Assembly (NCBI GenBank): GCA_003282175.1
Contig: QBZX01000003.1
Span: forward strand, 95,309 to 159,308
DNA length: 64,000 bases
Origin: Pelagibacteraceae bacterium AG-337-G06
Lineage (GTDB): Bacteria; Pseudomonadota; Alphaproteobacteria; Pelagibacterales; AG-422-B15
Direction: 5' to 3'
The notes beneath the pieces were generated by a model. That model did not search any database. It saw nothing but the letters and a program-made list of their open reading frames with translations, and was not told the origin of the DNA. This document shows positions 47,084 to 56,093 of this stretch, piece after piece (position 1 is the first letter of the stretch; each line of letters begins with the position of its first letter). A program made the translations under genes and the position numbers.

Positions 47084-47162
47084 ATTATTTGTCTTCAAAC
47101 TTGTCAAGTTTGAATTGGTACTTATTTCTGGAAAATTAGGTTTTACCTAATATAAAGGCTAT

Positions 47163-47987
47163 ATGTCGGAATTTGAATTTATAAAAATGAATGGCTTAGG
47201 GAATGATTTTGTAATCATAGATCAAAGGAGTAACGAGCTTGATCACAGCTCAACTGAAGTTCAGCATATATGTAATCGTGATAAAGGCATAGGCTGCGAT
47301 CAGTTAATATATATTCGAAATTCTGAAATAAGTGACATACCACTTTTGAAATTTTACAACTCTGATGGTAGTGAGATTAGTGCTTGTGGAAACGGAACAA
47401 GATGTGTTGCAAGTTATTTAATGGAACAAGATAATAAAAAAGAAATTGAGATTATGACTAGTGAAAGAAAAATATACTGCCAAGCTAAATCTAATAGTAT
47501 CGTAAGTGTTGATATGGGTGAACCAAAATTTAGTTGGAATGAAATTCCTTTATCGAAAGATATTGATCGTAAAACTGTTGAGTTCGCATGCAACGATTTA
47601 AAAGTATGTAATCCATTTTTTGTCAATCTTGGTAATCCGCATGCTATATTTTTTTTGGATGAAATTAAAAAATATAACATTAGTGACTTTGGCCCAATAA
47701 TCGAATATGACAATATTTTTCCAGAGAAAATTAATGTTAGCTTTGCTGAATTAAGAGATAGAAATCATATTGTATTGGATGTTTGGGAAAGAGGTGCAGG
47801 TAGAACACTGGCATGTGGTACAGCAGCATGCGCAACTGTGGTCGCTGGTAAAGAATTGGGCTTATCAGATAATAATGTTAAAGTATCATTGCCAGGTGGA
47901 GATTTAGAAATAGATTATTTGGATAATAAAAATATAATTATGACTGGGCCAACAAAACTAGATTATAAAGACCGATACACAATATGA
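47163..47987 (+). CDS. dapF: diaminopimelate epimerase
   Basis: FIKMNGLGNDFVIID, FYNSDGSEISACGNGTRCVA, ERGAGRTLACGTAACA. Confidence 0.97.
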   Translation: MSEFEFIKMNGLGNDFVIIDQRSNELDHSSTEVQHICNRDKGIGCDQLIYIRNSEISDIPLLKFYNSDGSEISACGNGTRCVASYLMEQDNKKEIEIMTSERKIYCQAKSNSIVSVDMGEPKFSWNEIPLSKDIDRKTVEFACNDLKVCNPFFVNLGNPHAIFFLDEIKKYNISDFGPIIEYDNIFPEKINVSFAELRDRNHIVLDVWERGAGRTLACGTAACATVVAGKELGLSDNNVKVSLPGGDLEIDYLDNKNIIMTGPTKLDYKDRYTI

Positions 47988-48364
47988 ACAAGCAGCATTC
48001 AGAAAAAACACCAAAGGTTTACTTCAATAATTCTTGCAGTGTATGCAGAATGGAAATCAATCATTATAAAAAGTTTAATGAAAAATTAGGCTGGATTGAT
48101 GTTACAAACAACAAGGAAGCTCAAAAAGAAACAGCTAAATCTTCTGCGGAATTAATTCGAAGACTTCACGTGGAGCAAGATGGTAAAATATATCAAGGAA
48201 TAGATGCCTTTTTAATAGTTTGGTCAAGACTGCCAAAGTATAGATGGCTATATAAGCTTGTTAAGACACCAGGAATTTATCATGCAAGTTACGTAGCTTA
48301 TGAATGCTTAGCTTATATACTTTTTATCAAAAACAAAGGTCAATTAGCTAATGAAAAATCCTGA
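47984..48364 (+). CDS. DUF393 / DCC-type thiol-disulfide oxidoreductase family protein
   Basis: VYFNNSCSVCRMEINHYKK with CxxC; GIDAFLIVWSRLPKYRWLYKLVKTPG. Confidence 0.85.
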   Translation: MNKQHSEKTPKVYFNNSCSVCRMEINHYKKFNEKLGWIDVTNNKEAQKETAKSSAELIRRLHVEQDGKIYQGIDAFLIVWSRLPKYRWLYKLVKTPGIYHASYVAYECLAYILFIKNKGQLANEKS

Positions 48365-49607
48365 AGTTAAAACTTACGGCTGCAGACTTAATTTTTATGA
48401 GTCTGAAGTTATTAGAAAGTTTGCTAAAGAAAATAATTTACAAGATCGCACTTTTATTAATAGTTGCGCTGTTACTAATAAAACTATTGCTGATCTAAAA
48501 ACAGAAATTAGAAAGCTCAAAAAAAACGATCCAGATAATAAAATAATTTTAACAGGATGTGCAGCTCAAATTCATAAAGATGAGTTTGTCGCCATGAATG
48601 AGATAGATTCAATTATTGGCAATAAGGAAAAGCTAGAGTCTAAGACTTACAAAGAGATTAAGGAAAGCAATGATAGAATTAATAAAGTAGGGGATATATT
48701 CGAGCATGGTCAAGCTATATCACCAATTATAAAAAAAGTTGAGAATAGAATAAGAGGATTTGTTCAGATTCAAAATGGATGTGACCACAGATGTACTTTT
48801 TGCATTATTCCTTATGGACGTGGGGACTCTAGAAGTGTTGAACCTGAGAATGTAGTTAACCAAATTAATACTCTTCTTGATCAAGGTTATAAAGAGATAG
48901 TTTTAACAGGAGTGGATTTAACAAGTTACGGTCACGACTTAGAAAATAAACCAAATCTTGCAACTCTAGTCTCTCACATACTTTTCTCCATACCTAACCT
49001 TAAGCGACTAAGATTATCTTCACTCGATGTCGCCGAAATTGACAAAAATTTAATGGACCTCATTAAATATGAAAAAAGGATTCTTCCTCATATTCATCTA
49101 TCGCTGCAAGCTGGTGATAATATGATTTTGAAAAGAATGAAAAGGAGACACTTGAGAGATGATGCTATTTCGGCAATTAAAGAAATTAGAAGCGTGAGAT
49201 CTGAAGTTGTCTTTGGTGCAGATATAATCGCTGGATTTCCAACAGAAAATGATAAAATGTTTCAAAATACAGTAGATCTAATTGAAGATTGCAACATAAC
49301 CTTTCTGCATATATTTCCATTCTCGCCTAGAGAAGGAACGCCTGCAGCAAGGATGCCCCAGGTTGATCGTTATATAATAAAAAAAAGAGCAAAAATACTA
49401 AGGGAAATCGGAAAGAAAAAGCTCTTAGAATATTATGACGGACTTAAGAATAAGAAGATTAATGTCATTGTTGAAGATAAAGGCAGAGGCAGATCGGATA
49501 CTTTTGCAAAGGTACAAATTGATAACAATTTAGACAATGGACAAATAGTTAAAATGATCGTTACAGGTAGAAATCAGATTGGTTTAACCGGAAATATAGT
49601 TGTTTAA
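48351..49607 (+). CDS. mtaB: tRNA methylthiotransferase (MiaB/MtaB family)
   Basis: KTYGCRLNFYESEVI; radical SAM motif GCDHRCTFCIIPYGRGDSRS. Confidence 0.93.
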   Translation: MKNPEVKTYGCRLNFYESEVIRKFAKENNLQDRTFINSCAVTNKTIADLKTEIRKLKKNDPDNKIILTGCAAQIHKDEFVAMNEIDSIIGNKEKLESKTYKEIKESNDRINKVGDIFEHGQAISPIIKKVENRIRGFVQIQNGCDHRCTFCIIPYGRGDSRSVEPENVVNQINTLLDQGYKEIVLTGVDLTSYGHDLENKPNLATLVSHILFSIPNLKRLRLSSLDVAEIDKNLMDLIKYEKRILPHIHLSLQAGDNMILKRMKRRHLRDDAISAIKEIRSVRSEVVFGADIIAGFPTENDKMFQNTVDLIEDCNITFLHIFPFSPREGTPAARMPQVDRYIIKKRAKILREIGKKKLLEYYDGLKNKKINVIVEDKGRGRSDTFAKVQIDNNLDNGQIVKMIVTGRNQIGLTGNIVV

Positions 49608-50472
49608 TAATTTTAAATCCCAGATAAGTAAAATTTTTTCAAGCCACAGGATAGATGATGCCTCACTTGAAAAATTCGAGGATCTTTTAATCATGTCCGA
49701 TATCGATTTGGAAACCTCTTCTTTTATTATTGGCAAACTTAAAAATGAAAAATTTATAGAGAACCCTTCTATAGAAAAAATACAATCCTCATTAGAGGAA
49801 ATAATTAAAAATATTTTATCTAAAAATAAAAAGAATATTGATTACTCAACAAACAAAAGTCCCTATGTTATTTTAATGACAGGTGTGAATGGATCAGGCA
49901 AAACTACAACGGTTGCAAAATTAGCAAATAAATTTAAGGAAAATAATAAGAATGTCTTAATGGTTGCAGCGGATACATTTAGAGCAGCGGCAACGGAGCA
50001 ACTAAGTGAATGGTCTAGTAGAATTGGGACTGACATAATTAAAGATGTTGATGGATCTGATCCGGCGAGTATAGTTTTTAAATCAATAGAACATGCAAAG
50101 CAAAATGGTAATGATGTTATTATTATTGATACAGCTGGCAGACTACAGAATAAACAAGATTTGATGAATCAACTTGGAAAAATTGATCGAGTTTTAAAAA
50201 AACTTGACGTTAGTTTTCCACATGAAACTATCATCGTTATAGATGCAACCACTGGTCAAAATGCTCTTAAGCAGATTGAAGAATTCAATAAATATACGCC
50301 TATTACAGGAGTTATTTTAACGAAGTTTGATTCAAATGCTGCAGGGGGAACAGTCGTATCATTATCAAACTCTACAGATATACCGGTATTAGCAATTGGC
50401 TCAGGCGAAGGTATTAATGATTTTGAGTCATTCGATCCAGATAAGTTTTCTAAGACTTTGGCAAATAATTAA
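49600..50472 (+). CDS. ftsY: signal recognition particle receptor FtsY (NG domain only)
   Basis: LMTGVNGSGKTTTVAKLANKF, DTFRAAATEQLSEW, DTAGRLQNKQDLMNQLGKI; TTG start overlapping mtaB. Confidence 0.95.
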   Translation: MFNNFKSQISKIFSSHRIDDASLEKFEDLLIMSDIDLETSSFIIGKLKNEKFIENPSIEKIQSSLEEIIKNILSKNKKNIDYSTNKSPYVILMTGVNGSGKTTTVAKLANKFKENNKNVLMVAADTFRAAATEQLSEWSSRIGTDIIKDVDGSDPASIVFKSIEHAKQNGNDVIIIDTAGRLQNKQDLMNQLGKIDRVLKKLDVSFPHETIIVIDATTGQNALKQIEEFNKYTPITGVILTKFDSNAAGGTVVSLSNSTDIPVLAIGSGEGINDFESFDPDKFSKTLANN

Positions 50473-50957
50473 AATAATCTAATAAGGGTAACGGTTGCAC
50501 TCTCGGTTCCTGGATTTGTATCTCCTAAACTTGCATTCGAAATATGATTTAAATTAAAACCAATCCTACTTTCACCCATGGCATATGAAAATTCTACCTG
50601 ACTTCTAAATTCTAAATTGTAGCCTAAATCTTTACTGTCTCCTCTATCATAATATCCTAGAGCAAAGCTTGGAGTAAAGTTCCATTTTTTAGAAATAATA
50701 AAGTCTTTCCTCAAACCAGTATAAGCGTACTTTCCACTATCACCATTCAACATGGCTCCAATGAATGGCTTTAAACCATAATTGTTTTCATAAAAATTAT
50801 TTCCGTACAATAACTCTAATCTAAATTCAGAAGAGTCTATTGTGTCATTTACATCAAATTGACCAATTGATATTGACCATTTATCTTTTTGATCTGCAAA
50901 CGTGAAATTTCCAAGTAAAAGAGTAATAAATAAAGTGAGGTAGATTTTCTTAAGCAC
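50469..50957 (-). CDS. PagL-like lipid A 3-O-deacylase (outer-membrane barrel)
   Basis: Signal peptide; NHISNASLGDTNPGTE gives H-x-S-x11-E spacing as in PagL; C-terminal Phe. Confidence 0.78.
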   Translation of the reverse strand: MLKKIYLTLFITLLLGNFTFADQKDKWSISIGQFDVNDTIDSSEFRLELLYGNNFYENNYGLKPFIGAMLNGDSGKYAYTGLRKDFIISKKWNFTPSFALGYYDRGDSKDLGYNLEFRSQVEFSYAMGESRIGFNLNHISNASLGDTNPGTESATVTLIRLF

Positions 50958-50960
50958 TAT

Positions 50961-51281
50961 TTATGATCCGTAACGAACATAAGTATCAGCTGTTTCACCT
51001 TCTTCTATGTACCCACCTGACCAAGTAACGCATCCTTGAGACCATTTAATAACATTTGTTTCTCCATCACATCCATCAGCTATGATTTCCTCTGACTCTT
51101 CAGACAATGGCTCCTGCGATTCTTGCAATACGGAAGTATCCTCACTGGTAGTCAATTCAACATTTTCGTAATCTTTAGATTCTCCTGCTGAGTCATCATC
51201 TTCAATGCCACCAGCAGTTGCTAAATTAAAATTTAAACTTAAAATGAAAAATAGTAGAATACTGTATATCTTTAATCTCAT
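50961..51281 (-). CDS. small acidic secreted protein of unknown function
   Basis: Signal peptide MRLKIYSILLFFILSLNFNLATA; Asp/Glu/Ser-rich middle; C-terminal DGCDGETNVIKWSQGCVTW; 3 bp upstream of PagL-like gene. Confidence 0.65.
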   Translation of the reverse strand: MRLKIYSILLFFILSLNFNLATAGGIEDDDSAGESKDYENVELTTSEDTSVLQESQEPLSEESEEIIADGCDGETNVIKWSQGCVTWSGGYIEEGETADTYVRYGS

Positions 51282-51356
51282 ACGAATTACTCCTTTGTTT
51301 TTATATTATATTAAAATCATTTATTTGTTTAAAAAATATCAACAAAGTGACGAAAT

Positions 51357-51722
51357 TTAGACTTTTTCTCTTTTTCTTCTTATAAAAATAACAATTAATC
51401 CCATAGACATTATAATAAATGGAGCAAACCAGAGAACATAAGTAAGTTTTTTGATTGGAGGAGTCATCAATATCCAATCTCCATATTTTTCAACTAAAAA
51501 TCCTTTTATTTCTTTGTCTGACTTACCTTCACTAATTTTCTCACGAATGAGTGTCTTTAAATCTTCAGCCATTTCAGCATTAGACTCATGTATAGTTTGA
51601 CCTTGGCATACTAAACATCTTACCTCTTTAAAAATATTGATTGCGCGTGGCTCTTCAGCCCATACTGGGAAGCACAGTAAAGCATAGGCAAATATCAAGA
51701 TAGTAACAGAATTTAACTTCAT
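51357..51722 (-). CDS. ccmH: cytochrome c-type biogenesis protein CcmH
   Basis: FKEVRCLVCQGQTIHESNAEMAEDLKTLIREKISEGKSDKEIKGFLVEKYGDWILMTPP. Confidence 0.96.
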   Translation of the reverse strand: MKLNSVTILIFAYALLCFPVWAEEPRAINIFKEVRCLVCQGQTIHESNAEMAEDLKTLIREKISEGKSDKEIKGFLVEKYGDWILMTPPIKKLTYVLWFAPFIIMSMGLIVIFIRRKREKV

Positions 51723-51728
51723 TAATTA

Positions 51729-52244
51729 TTATCCTTTAATCTTTGGTAAAATTTTTTCATCCAATTCATTCATATGTATAGGACCGATGTGCTTGTACAT
51801 AATTATACCGTTTCGAATAACAAAAGTTTCCGGAACACCATAAACTCCAAGATCAATGGCTGACCTACCAGACGTATCAACCCCAATTTTTTTAAATGGA
51901 TTGCCTAATCCCTCAATAAATTTTTTGGCCTCCACCTTATTATCTTTATAATTTAAGCCATAAATATCAACATCGTATAACTCTGATAAAACCATGAGTA
52001 CATCATGTTCTGCTCGGCAGGGAATGCACCATGATGACCAAATATTTAAAATAATAGGTCTATCACTAATCAAATCTTTATTTGTCATTGTTTCATTACT
52101 TAATAAACGATCGACTGAAAATTCAGGCACCTCTTTTCCAACTAAAGGTGATGATAATTTTGTCGTATCATTATTAAGTGAAAAAAAGAAAAAAATACAA
52201 ACTACGACTATAATAATAAGTGGCAAAAATTTAATTAATTTCAT
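51729..52244 (-). CDS. ccmG: thiol:disulfide interchange protein CcmG/DsbE
   Basis: NIWSSWCIPCRAEHDVL; GVYGVPETFVI. Confidence 0.95.
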   Translation of the reverse strand: MKLIKFLPLIIIVVVCIFFFFSLNNDTTKLSSPLVGKEVPEFSVDRLLSNETMTNKDLISDRPIILNIWSSWCIPCRAEHDVLMVLSELYDVDIYGLNYKDNKVEAKKFIEGLGNPFKKIGVDTSGRSAIDLGVYGVPETFVIRNGIIMYKHIGPIHMNELDEKILPKIKG

Positions 52245-54153
52245 TTTCTCTATAATTATTTCTGTTCAAAATTACTGTTATTATTCCACCTAATATAATC
52301 ATGACCACTCCTAACCAAAGAATATTCATAAATGGCTTAATATGTAGTCTAAGACTAATCGACTCTTGATTTTGAGGAACGTTCATTACTACGTAAACAT
52401 CTGAGAAGAATTGGTGAATAATGCTTGTCTCAGAAGTTATTGTCGGTGGGTCAGAGTAAAAGCGAATCTCAGGTGTAAATTCACCTAAATCTTTTCCACT
52501 TTTAGACAAAGATAAATAGGCCTTTATTGAATTAAAATTAACTTTTTCTTCTTGTTCAATATTTTTAAAATCAAAAATGTATTCATCTAATTGAAGCTTG
52601 CTGCCAACTTTTGCATCATAAATCTTTTCTTGTGAATATACAGCATTGCTAACAACTGCTAACATAAAAATTCCAAAACCTGCATGAGCCATGCTTTGAC
52701 CAAAATTTGACTTCACAATAACCTTAGTACTTTTAAAATTAAGACCCGAAGACAGTGAGGATATTATTAAAATCAAGCTCAAGAAAATGATTAATATTTC
52801 GGTAAGGTTAAATAAGTCATAGTATAAAGTTGTTAAGAAAGTAATTGTTAAACAAGAAATCAAAATGTATCTCATCTCATTTAAAATTTTTAAGAGCTTA
52901 CTTTCTCCCCAGCTTAATTGTGGAGAAAGAATCATGAAGAATAAAAAAAGAATAATAATAGGCGTAATACTCATTGCATAATATTGAGGGCCTACGGTTA
53001 GGCTTTGATTATAGAGAAGGTCCGTTGCTAACGGATACATAGTGCCAAGAAATACTACGATCAAAATTGATATAAGGAGCCAATTATTTACCATTATGCC
53101 TGTATTTCTACTGGAAATATTATGTGAAGAAGGCTTATCAATCTTTTCTGATTTTAAAGCGAATAATAAAAATGAAGAGCTTAGGATAATGAATAAAAAT
53201 ATTAAAATGAATAGGCCTCTGCCTGGATCAGAAGCAAATGTATGGACTGAATTTAAAACTCCTGACCTAACGAGAAAGGTTCCAGCTAAACTAAGTGAAA
53301 ATGTTAGAATTGCAAGAACCATTGTCCAAGACTGCATCGTATTTTTTCTCTGTAAAACAACAACACAATGTATTAAGGCTGTTGCAGAAAGCCAGGGCAT
53401 TAGTGAGGCATTTTCAACGGGATCCCAAAACCAGTAACCACCCCATCCCAATTCATAATACGCCCAATAGGACCCTAGAGCGATACCTGCTGTTAGAAAA
53501 GACCATGCAGCAAACACCCATGGCTTTGCAATGGTAGCCCATTTTTTATCAACTTCACTAGTTAAGAGACCAGTAATAGATAAACTAAAAATAAGTGAAA
53601 ATCCGACATAGCCTATATACAAAATTGGCGGATGAATTGCTAATAGTGGATCCTGTAGAATTGGATTAAGCCCTAACCCATCATTAAAATTTTCATTATT
53701 TATGTTAAAAGGATTTGAAAGCATTAATAAAAATAATACGAAGCCAAATATCATTAAGCTTTGAACAGCTACAGTTATTTCTTTAAACTTTTGAGAACTT
53801 GATTTTGAGAGGGAAAATAAAAAATTAAACAATACCAATATTAGTATCCAGAGCAACATACTTCCTTCATGGTTTCCCCATACACCAGACAACTTGTAGA
53901 TAAATGGTTTCTCAGAATGAGAATGAAAATAGACTAAGTCGAAATTAAAATCAGAAGTTATAAATAAAAATATTAATATAACAAAAGAAACTAAAATTGA
54001 TAGAAACTGGATTGCTGAAAGTTGAGATATACTAAGTAAATTATAATTCTGAATTCTAAATAGAAACCTTGATTGGATTATCGAGGTTACTAAACATAAA
54101 ATTAATAATGAATTTGCAATATAATTTATAGCTAGACTCATTATTCCTGCCAC
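52231..54153 (-). CDS. ccmF: heme lyase CcmF
   Basis: GVWGNHEGSMLLWILIL, LLAIHPPILYIGYVG, GWGGYWFWDPVENASLMPWL. Confidence 0.98.
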   Translation of the reverse strand: MAGIMSLAINYIANSLLILCLVTSIIQSRFLFRIQNYNLLSISQLSAIQFLSILVSFVILIFLFITSDFNFDLVYFHSHSEKPFIYKLSGVWGNHEGSMLLWILILVLFNFLFSLSKSSSQKFKEITVAVQSLMIFGFVLFLLMLSNPFNINNENFNDGLGLNPILQDPLLAIHPPILYIGYVGFSLIFSLSITGLLTSEVDKKWATIAKPWVFAAWSFLTAGIALGSYWAYYELGWGGYWFWDPVENASLMPWLSATALIHCVVVLQRKNTMQSWTMVLAILTFSLSLAGTFLVRSGVLNSVHTFASDPGRGLFILIFLFIILSSSFLLFALKSEKIDKPSSHNISSRNTGIMVNNWLLISILIVVFLGTMYPLATDLLYNQSLTVGPQYYAMSITPIIILFLFFMILSPQLSWGESKLLKILNEMRYILISCLTITFLTTLYYDLFNLTEILIIFLSLILIISSLSSGLNFKSTKVIVKSNFGQSMAHAGFGIFMLAVVSNAVYSQEKIYDAKVGSKLQLDEYIFDFKNIEQEEKVNFNSIKAYLSLSKSGKDLGEFTPEIRFYSDPPTITSETSIIHQFFSDVYVVMNVPQNQESISLRLHIKPFMNILWLGVVMIILGGIITVILNRNNYRENEIN

Positions 54154-54575
54154 TTACCAGTTTCTTTTAGTGATTTTATAACTTCAGGTGGCATATAATT
54201 TTCATCATGCTTAGCCAAAACTTTATTAGCAATAAAGCGTCCGTCGTTCATATATATCCCTTCTACAACAACCCCCTTTTCCTCAGCAAATAAATTAGGC
54301 AGTATTCCTTGGTATTTGACGCTTATTTGCTCTTGGCCATCAGTTATTTTAAAATGAAAAATACTATCTCCATCACTCATAACTGACTCAGATTCAACTA
54401 ATCCACCAAGCCTGACAATTTGACTACCTGTTTGATTGTTTTCTATAATTTCTGAAGGACTATAGAAATAAACAATATTATCTCTTAAATTGTAAACTAT
54501 TATTAAAATAGCTATTCCAAATATAATTAAACTTACTAAGAATTTAATTAGCCTTTTTTTTACTGTATCAGTCAC
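54141..54575 (-). CDS. ccmE: cytochrome c maturation protein CcmE (GTG start)
   Basis: VRLGGLVESESV, FKITDGQEQISVKYQGILPNLFAEEKGVVVEG, VLAKHDENYMPPEV. Confidence 0.96.
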   Translation of the reverse strand: MTDTVKKRLIKFLVSLIIFGIAILIIVYNLRDNIVYFYSPSEIIENNQTGSQIVRLGGLVESESVMSDGDSIFHFKITDGQEQISVKYQGILPNLFAEEKGVVVEGIYMNDGRFIANKVLAKHDENYMPPEVIKSLKETGKWQE

Positions 54576-54723
54576 GGTTGTTATTTATTTTATTTAATAC
54601 TTCTTCTCTTTTTTTTAATCTCAGGAAGTTTGTGATAAATAGTATTATTATAGTAATGAAAAAGAATCCATAAGCAGACCAAATAAAGGGTGCATATCCT
54701 CCCATGCTTATAAGCTCATTCAT
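54568..54723 (-). CDS. ccmD: heme exporter protein CcmD (small membrane protein, absent from the supplied ORF track)
   Basis: Hand translation: MNELISMGGYAPFIWSAYGFFFITIIILFITNFLRLKKREEVLNKINNNRD*; GGYxxFIWxAYG motif; overlaps ccmC stop and ccmE start. Confidence 0.9.
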   Translation of the reverse strand: MNELISMGGYAPFIWSAYGFFFITIIILFITNFLRLKKREEVLNKINNNRD

Positions 54724-55427
54724 TTTACTTCTCTTATTCTTAAGATCTTGTTATCTAATATTTCTATTCTTAATCTGATAAAGAAAACTGTTATCAAAAA
54801 AAGAAAAGTTGCAAGCGTCATTATAAAAAGTGGTACCATCATCGATATATCAATACTAGGCGAAGAAAGCTTTGAAATAGTTGCTGGTTGATGCAATGTA
54901 TTCCACCAATCAACAGAAAATTTTATAATTGGAATATTCACAAAACCAACAATTGCCAAAGCTGCAGATATTTTAGACGCAAGGTCTTTATTGGTAATAG
55001 ACTGCCATAAAAAAATATATGCCAAATACAAAAAGAATAATAATAACATTGATGTCAATCTTGCATCCCATACCCACCATACGCCCCAAGTAGGCTTTCC
55101 CCATATGCTTCCAGTCACAAGTGAAATTAATGTGAATATCATTCCTATTTGTGCAATCGACCTTGCAATTATACTAAAGATTGGATTTCTAGTAATAAAC
55201 CAAAGAACTGAAGAACCAGCAAGTATGGTATATGCCATTAGAGCAAACCAGGCAGATGGAACATGTATATACATAATCCTCATTGAATCACCTTGAATAT
55301 AATCAGGTGGAGACTGTAATAACGAAAAATATAACCCAAAGGTAAAAGCAACTATAGTTGATACTATGAGAAATGGATTTGCTTTTTCAATAATATTGAT
55401 TTGCTTATTTGTTAATCTTAAATTCAT
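54720..55427 (-). CDS. ccmC: heme exporter protein CcmC
   Basis: YIHVPSAWFALMAY, GKPTWGVWWVWDARLTSMLLLFFLYLAY, NTLHQPATI. Confidence 0.97.
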   Translation of the reverse strand: MNLRLTNKQINIIEKANPFLIVSTIVAFTFGLYFSLLQSPPDYIQGDSMRIMYIHVPSAWFALMAYTILAGSSVLWFITRNPIFSIIARSIAQIGMIFTLISLVTGSIWGKPTWGVWWVWDARLTSMLLLFFLYLAYIFLWQSITNKDLASKISAALAIVGFVNIPIIKFSVDWWNTLHQPATISKLSSPSIDISMMVPLFIMTLATFLFLITVFFIRLRIEILDNKILRIREVK

Positions 55428-55460
55428 TTTCTATAGATATATGTTTATTCATAATTATTT

Positions 55461-56084
55461 CTATTCCACATATAGACGCAGACCATATGCTGAGACATAC
55501 ATTGAAAGAACAAAAGACATCATGGAAAGTGCCAGCAAAATAGGCCAAGATTCAAGGTTTGTTCCAAATATAAGAAAAGGGACAAATAGCGGTATTACAA
55601 TCACTGCTTTTAGAAATATGGTTCTTTTTGCACCAAGAGTCAAAGCACTAACAAATGTTACTATAAAAACCATCCCAAGAGATCCAAAAAAAAGATTCAG
55701 AAAAATTAGAAAAAAACTATCTAAACTTACATAAAATAAAAAGCTCAGTATCGGAAGTATAATGAACAACGGTAAACAATAAACTATCCAATGAGTTATA
55801 AATTTACTAATTATAATAGTTTCTAATGATGGATATCGTTGAATAATAATATCTAAATTTCCGTCTTCATAATCGGCATTAAAGATTCTTTCCATAGTTA
55901 GTAAAATTGATAATGATAATCCTATCCAAATTATACCTTTAAACAAAACCTGAAGTTGAACATCATTTGTACCAAACAAAAATGGTAAAATGATTAACAC
56001 TAAAATAAAAAAAGAAGAAGTGTAAAAAAAACTTGAGCTTGAGTATAATGCTAAATATAAATCTCTCTTGAGTAATGCAAACAT
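55461..56084 (-). CDS. ccmB: heme exporter protein CcmB
   Basis: LKRDLYLALYS; multi-TM ABC permease between ccmA and ccmC. Confidence 0.9.
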   Translation of the reverse strand: MFALLKRDLYLALYSSSSFFYTSSFFILVLIILPFLFGTNDVQLQVLFKGIIWIGLSLSILLTMERIFNADYEDGNLDIIIQRYPSLETIIISKFITHWIVYCLPLFIILPILSFLFYVSLDSFFLIFLNLFFGSLGMVFIVTFVSALTLGAKRTIFLKAVIVIPLFVPFLIFGTNLESWPILLALSMMSFVLSMYVSAYGLRLYVE

Positions 56085-56093
56085 AATGATTAT

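Noticed and set aside
46968-47162. SRP 4.5S RNA next to ffh
   Set aside because: The conserved GGUCCGGAAGGAAGCAGCC-type symmetric loop is absent on both strands
53042-53537. + strand ORFs within ccmF
   Set aside because: Antisense to a strongly conserved gene, no homology recognisable
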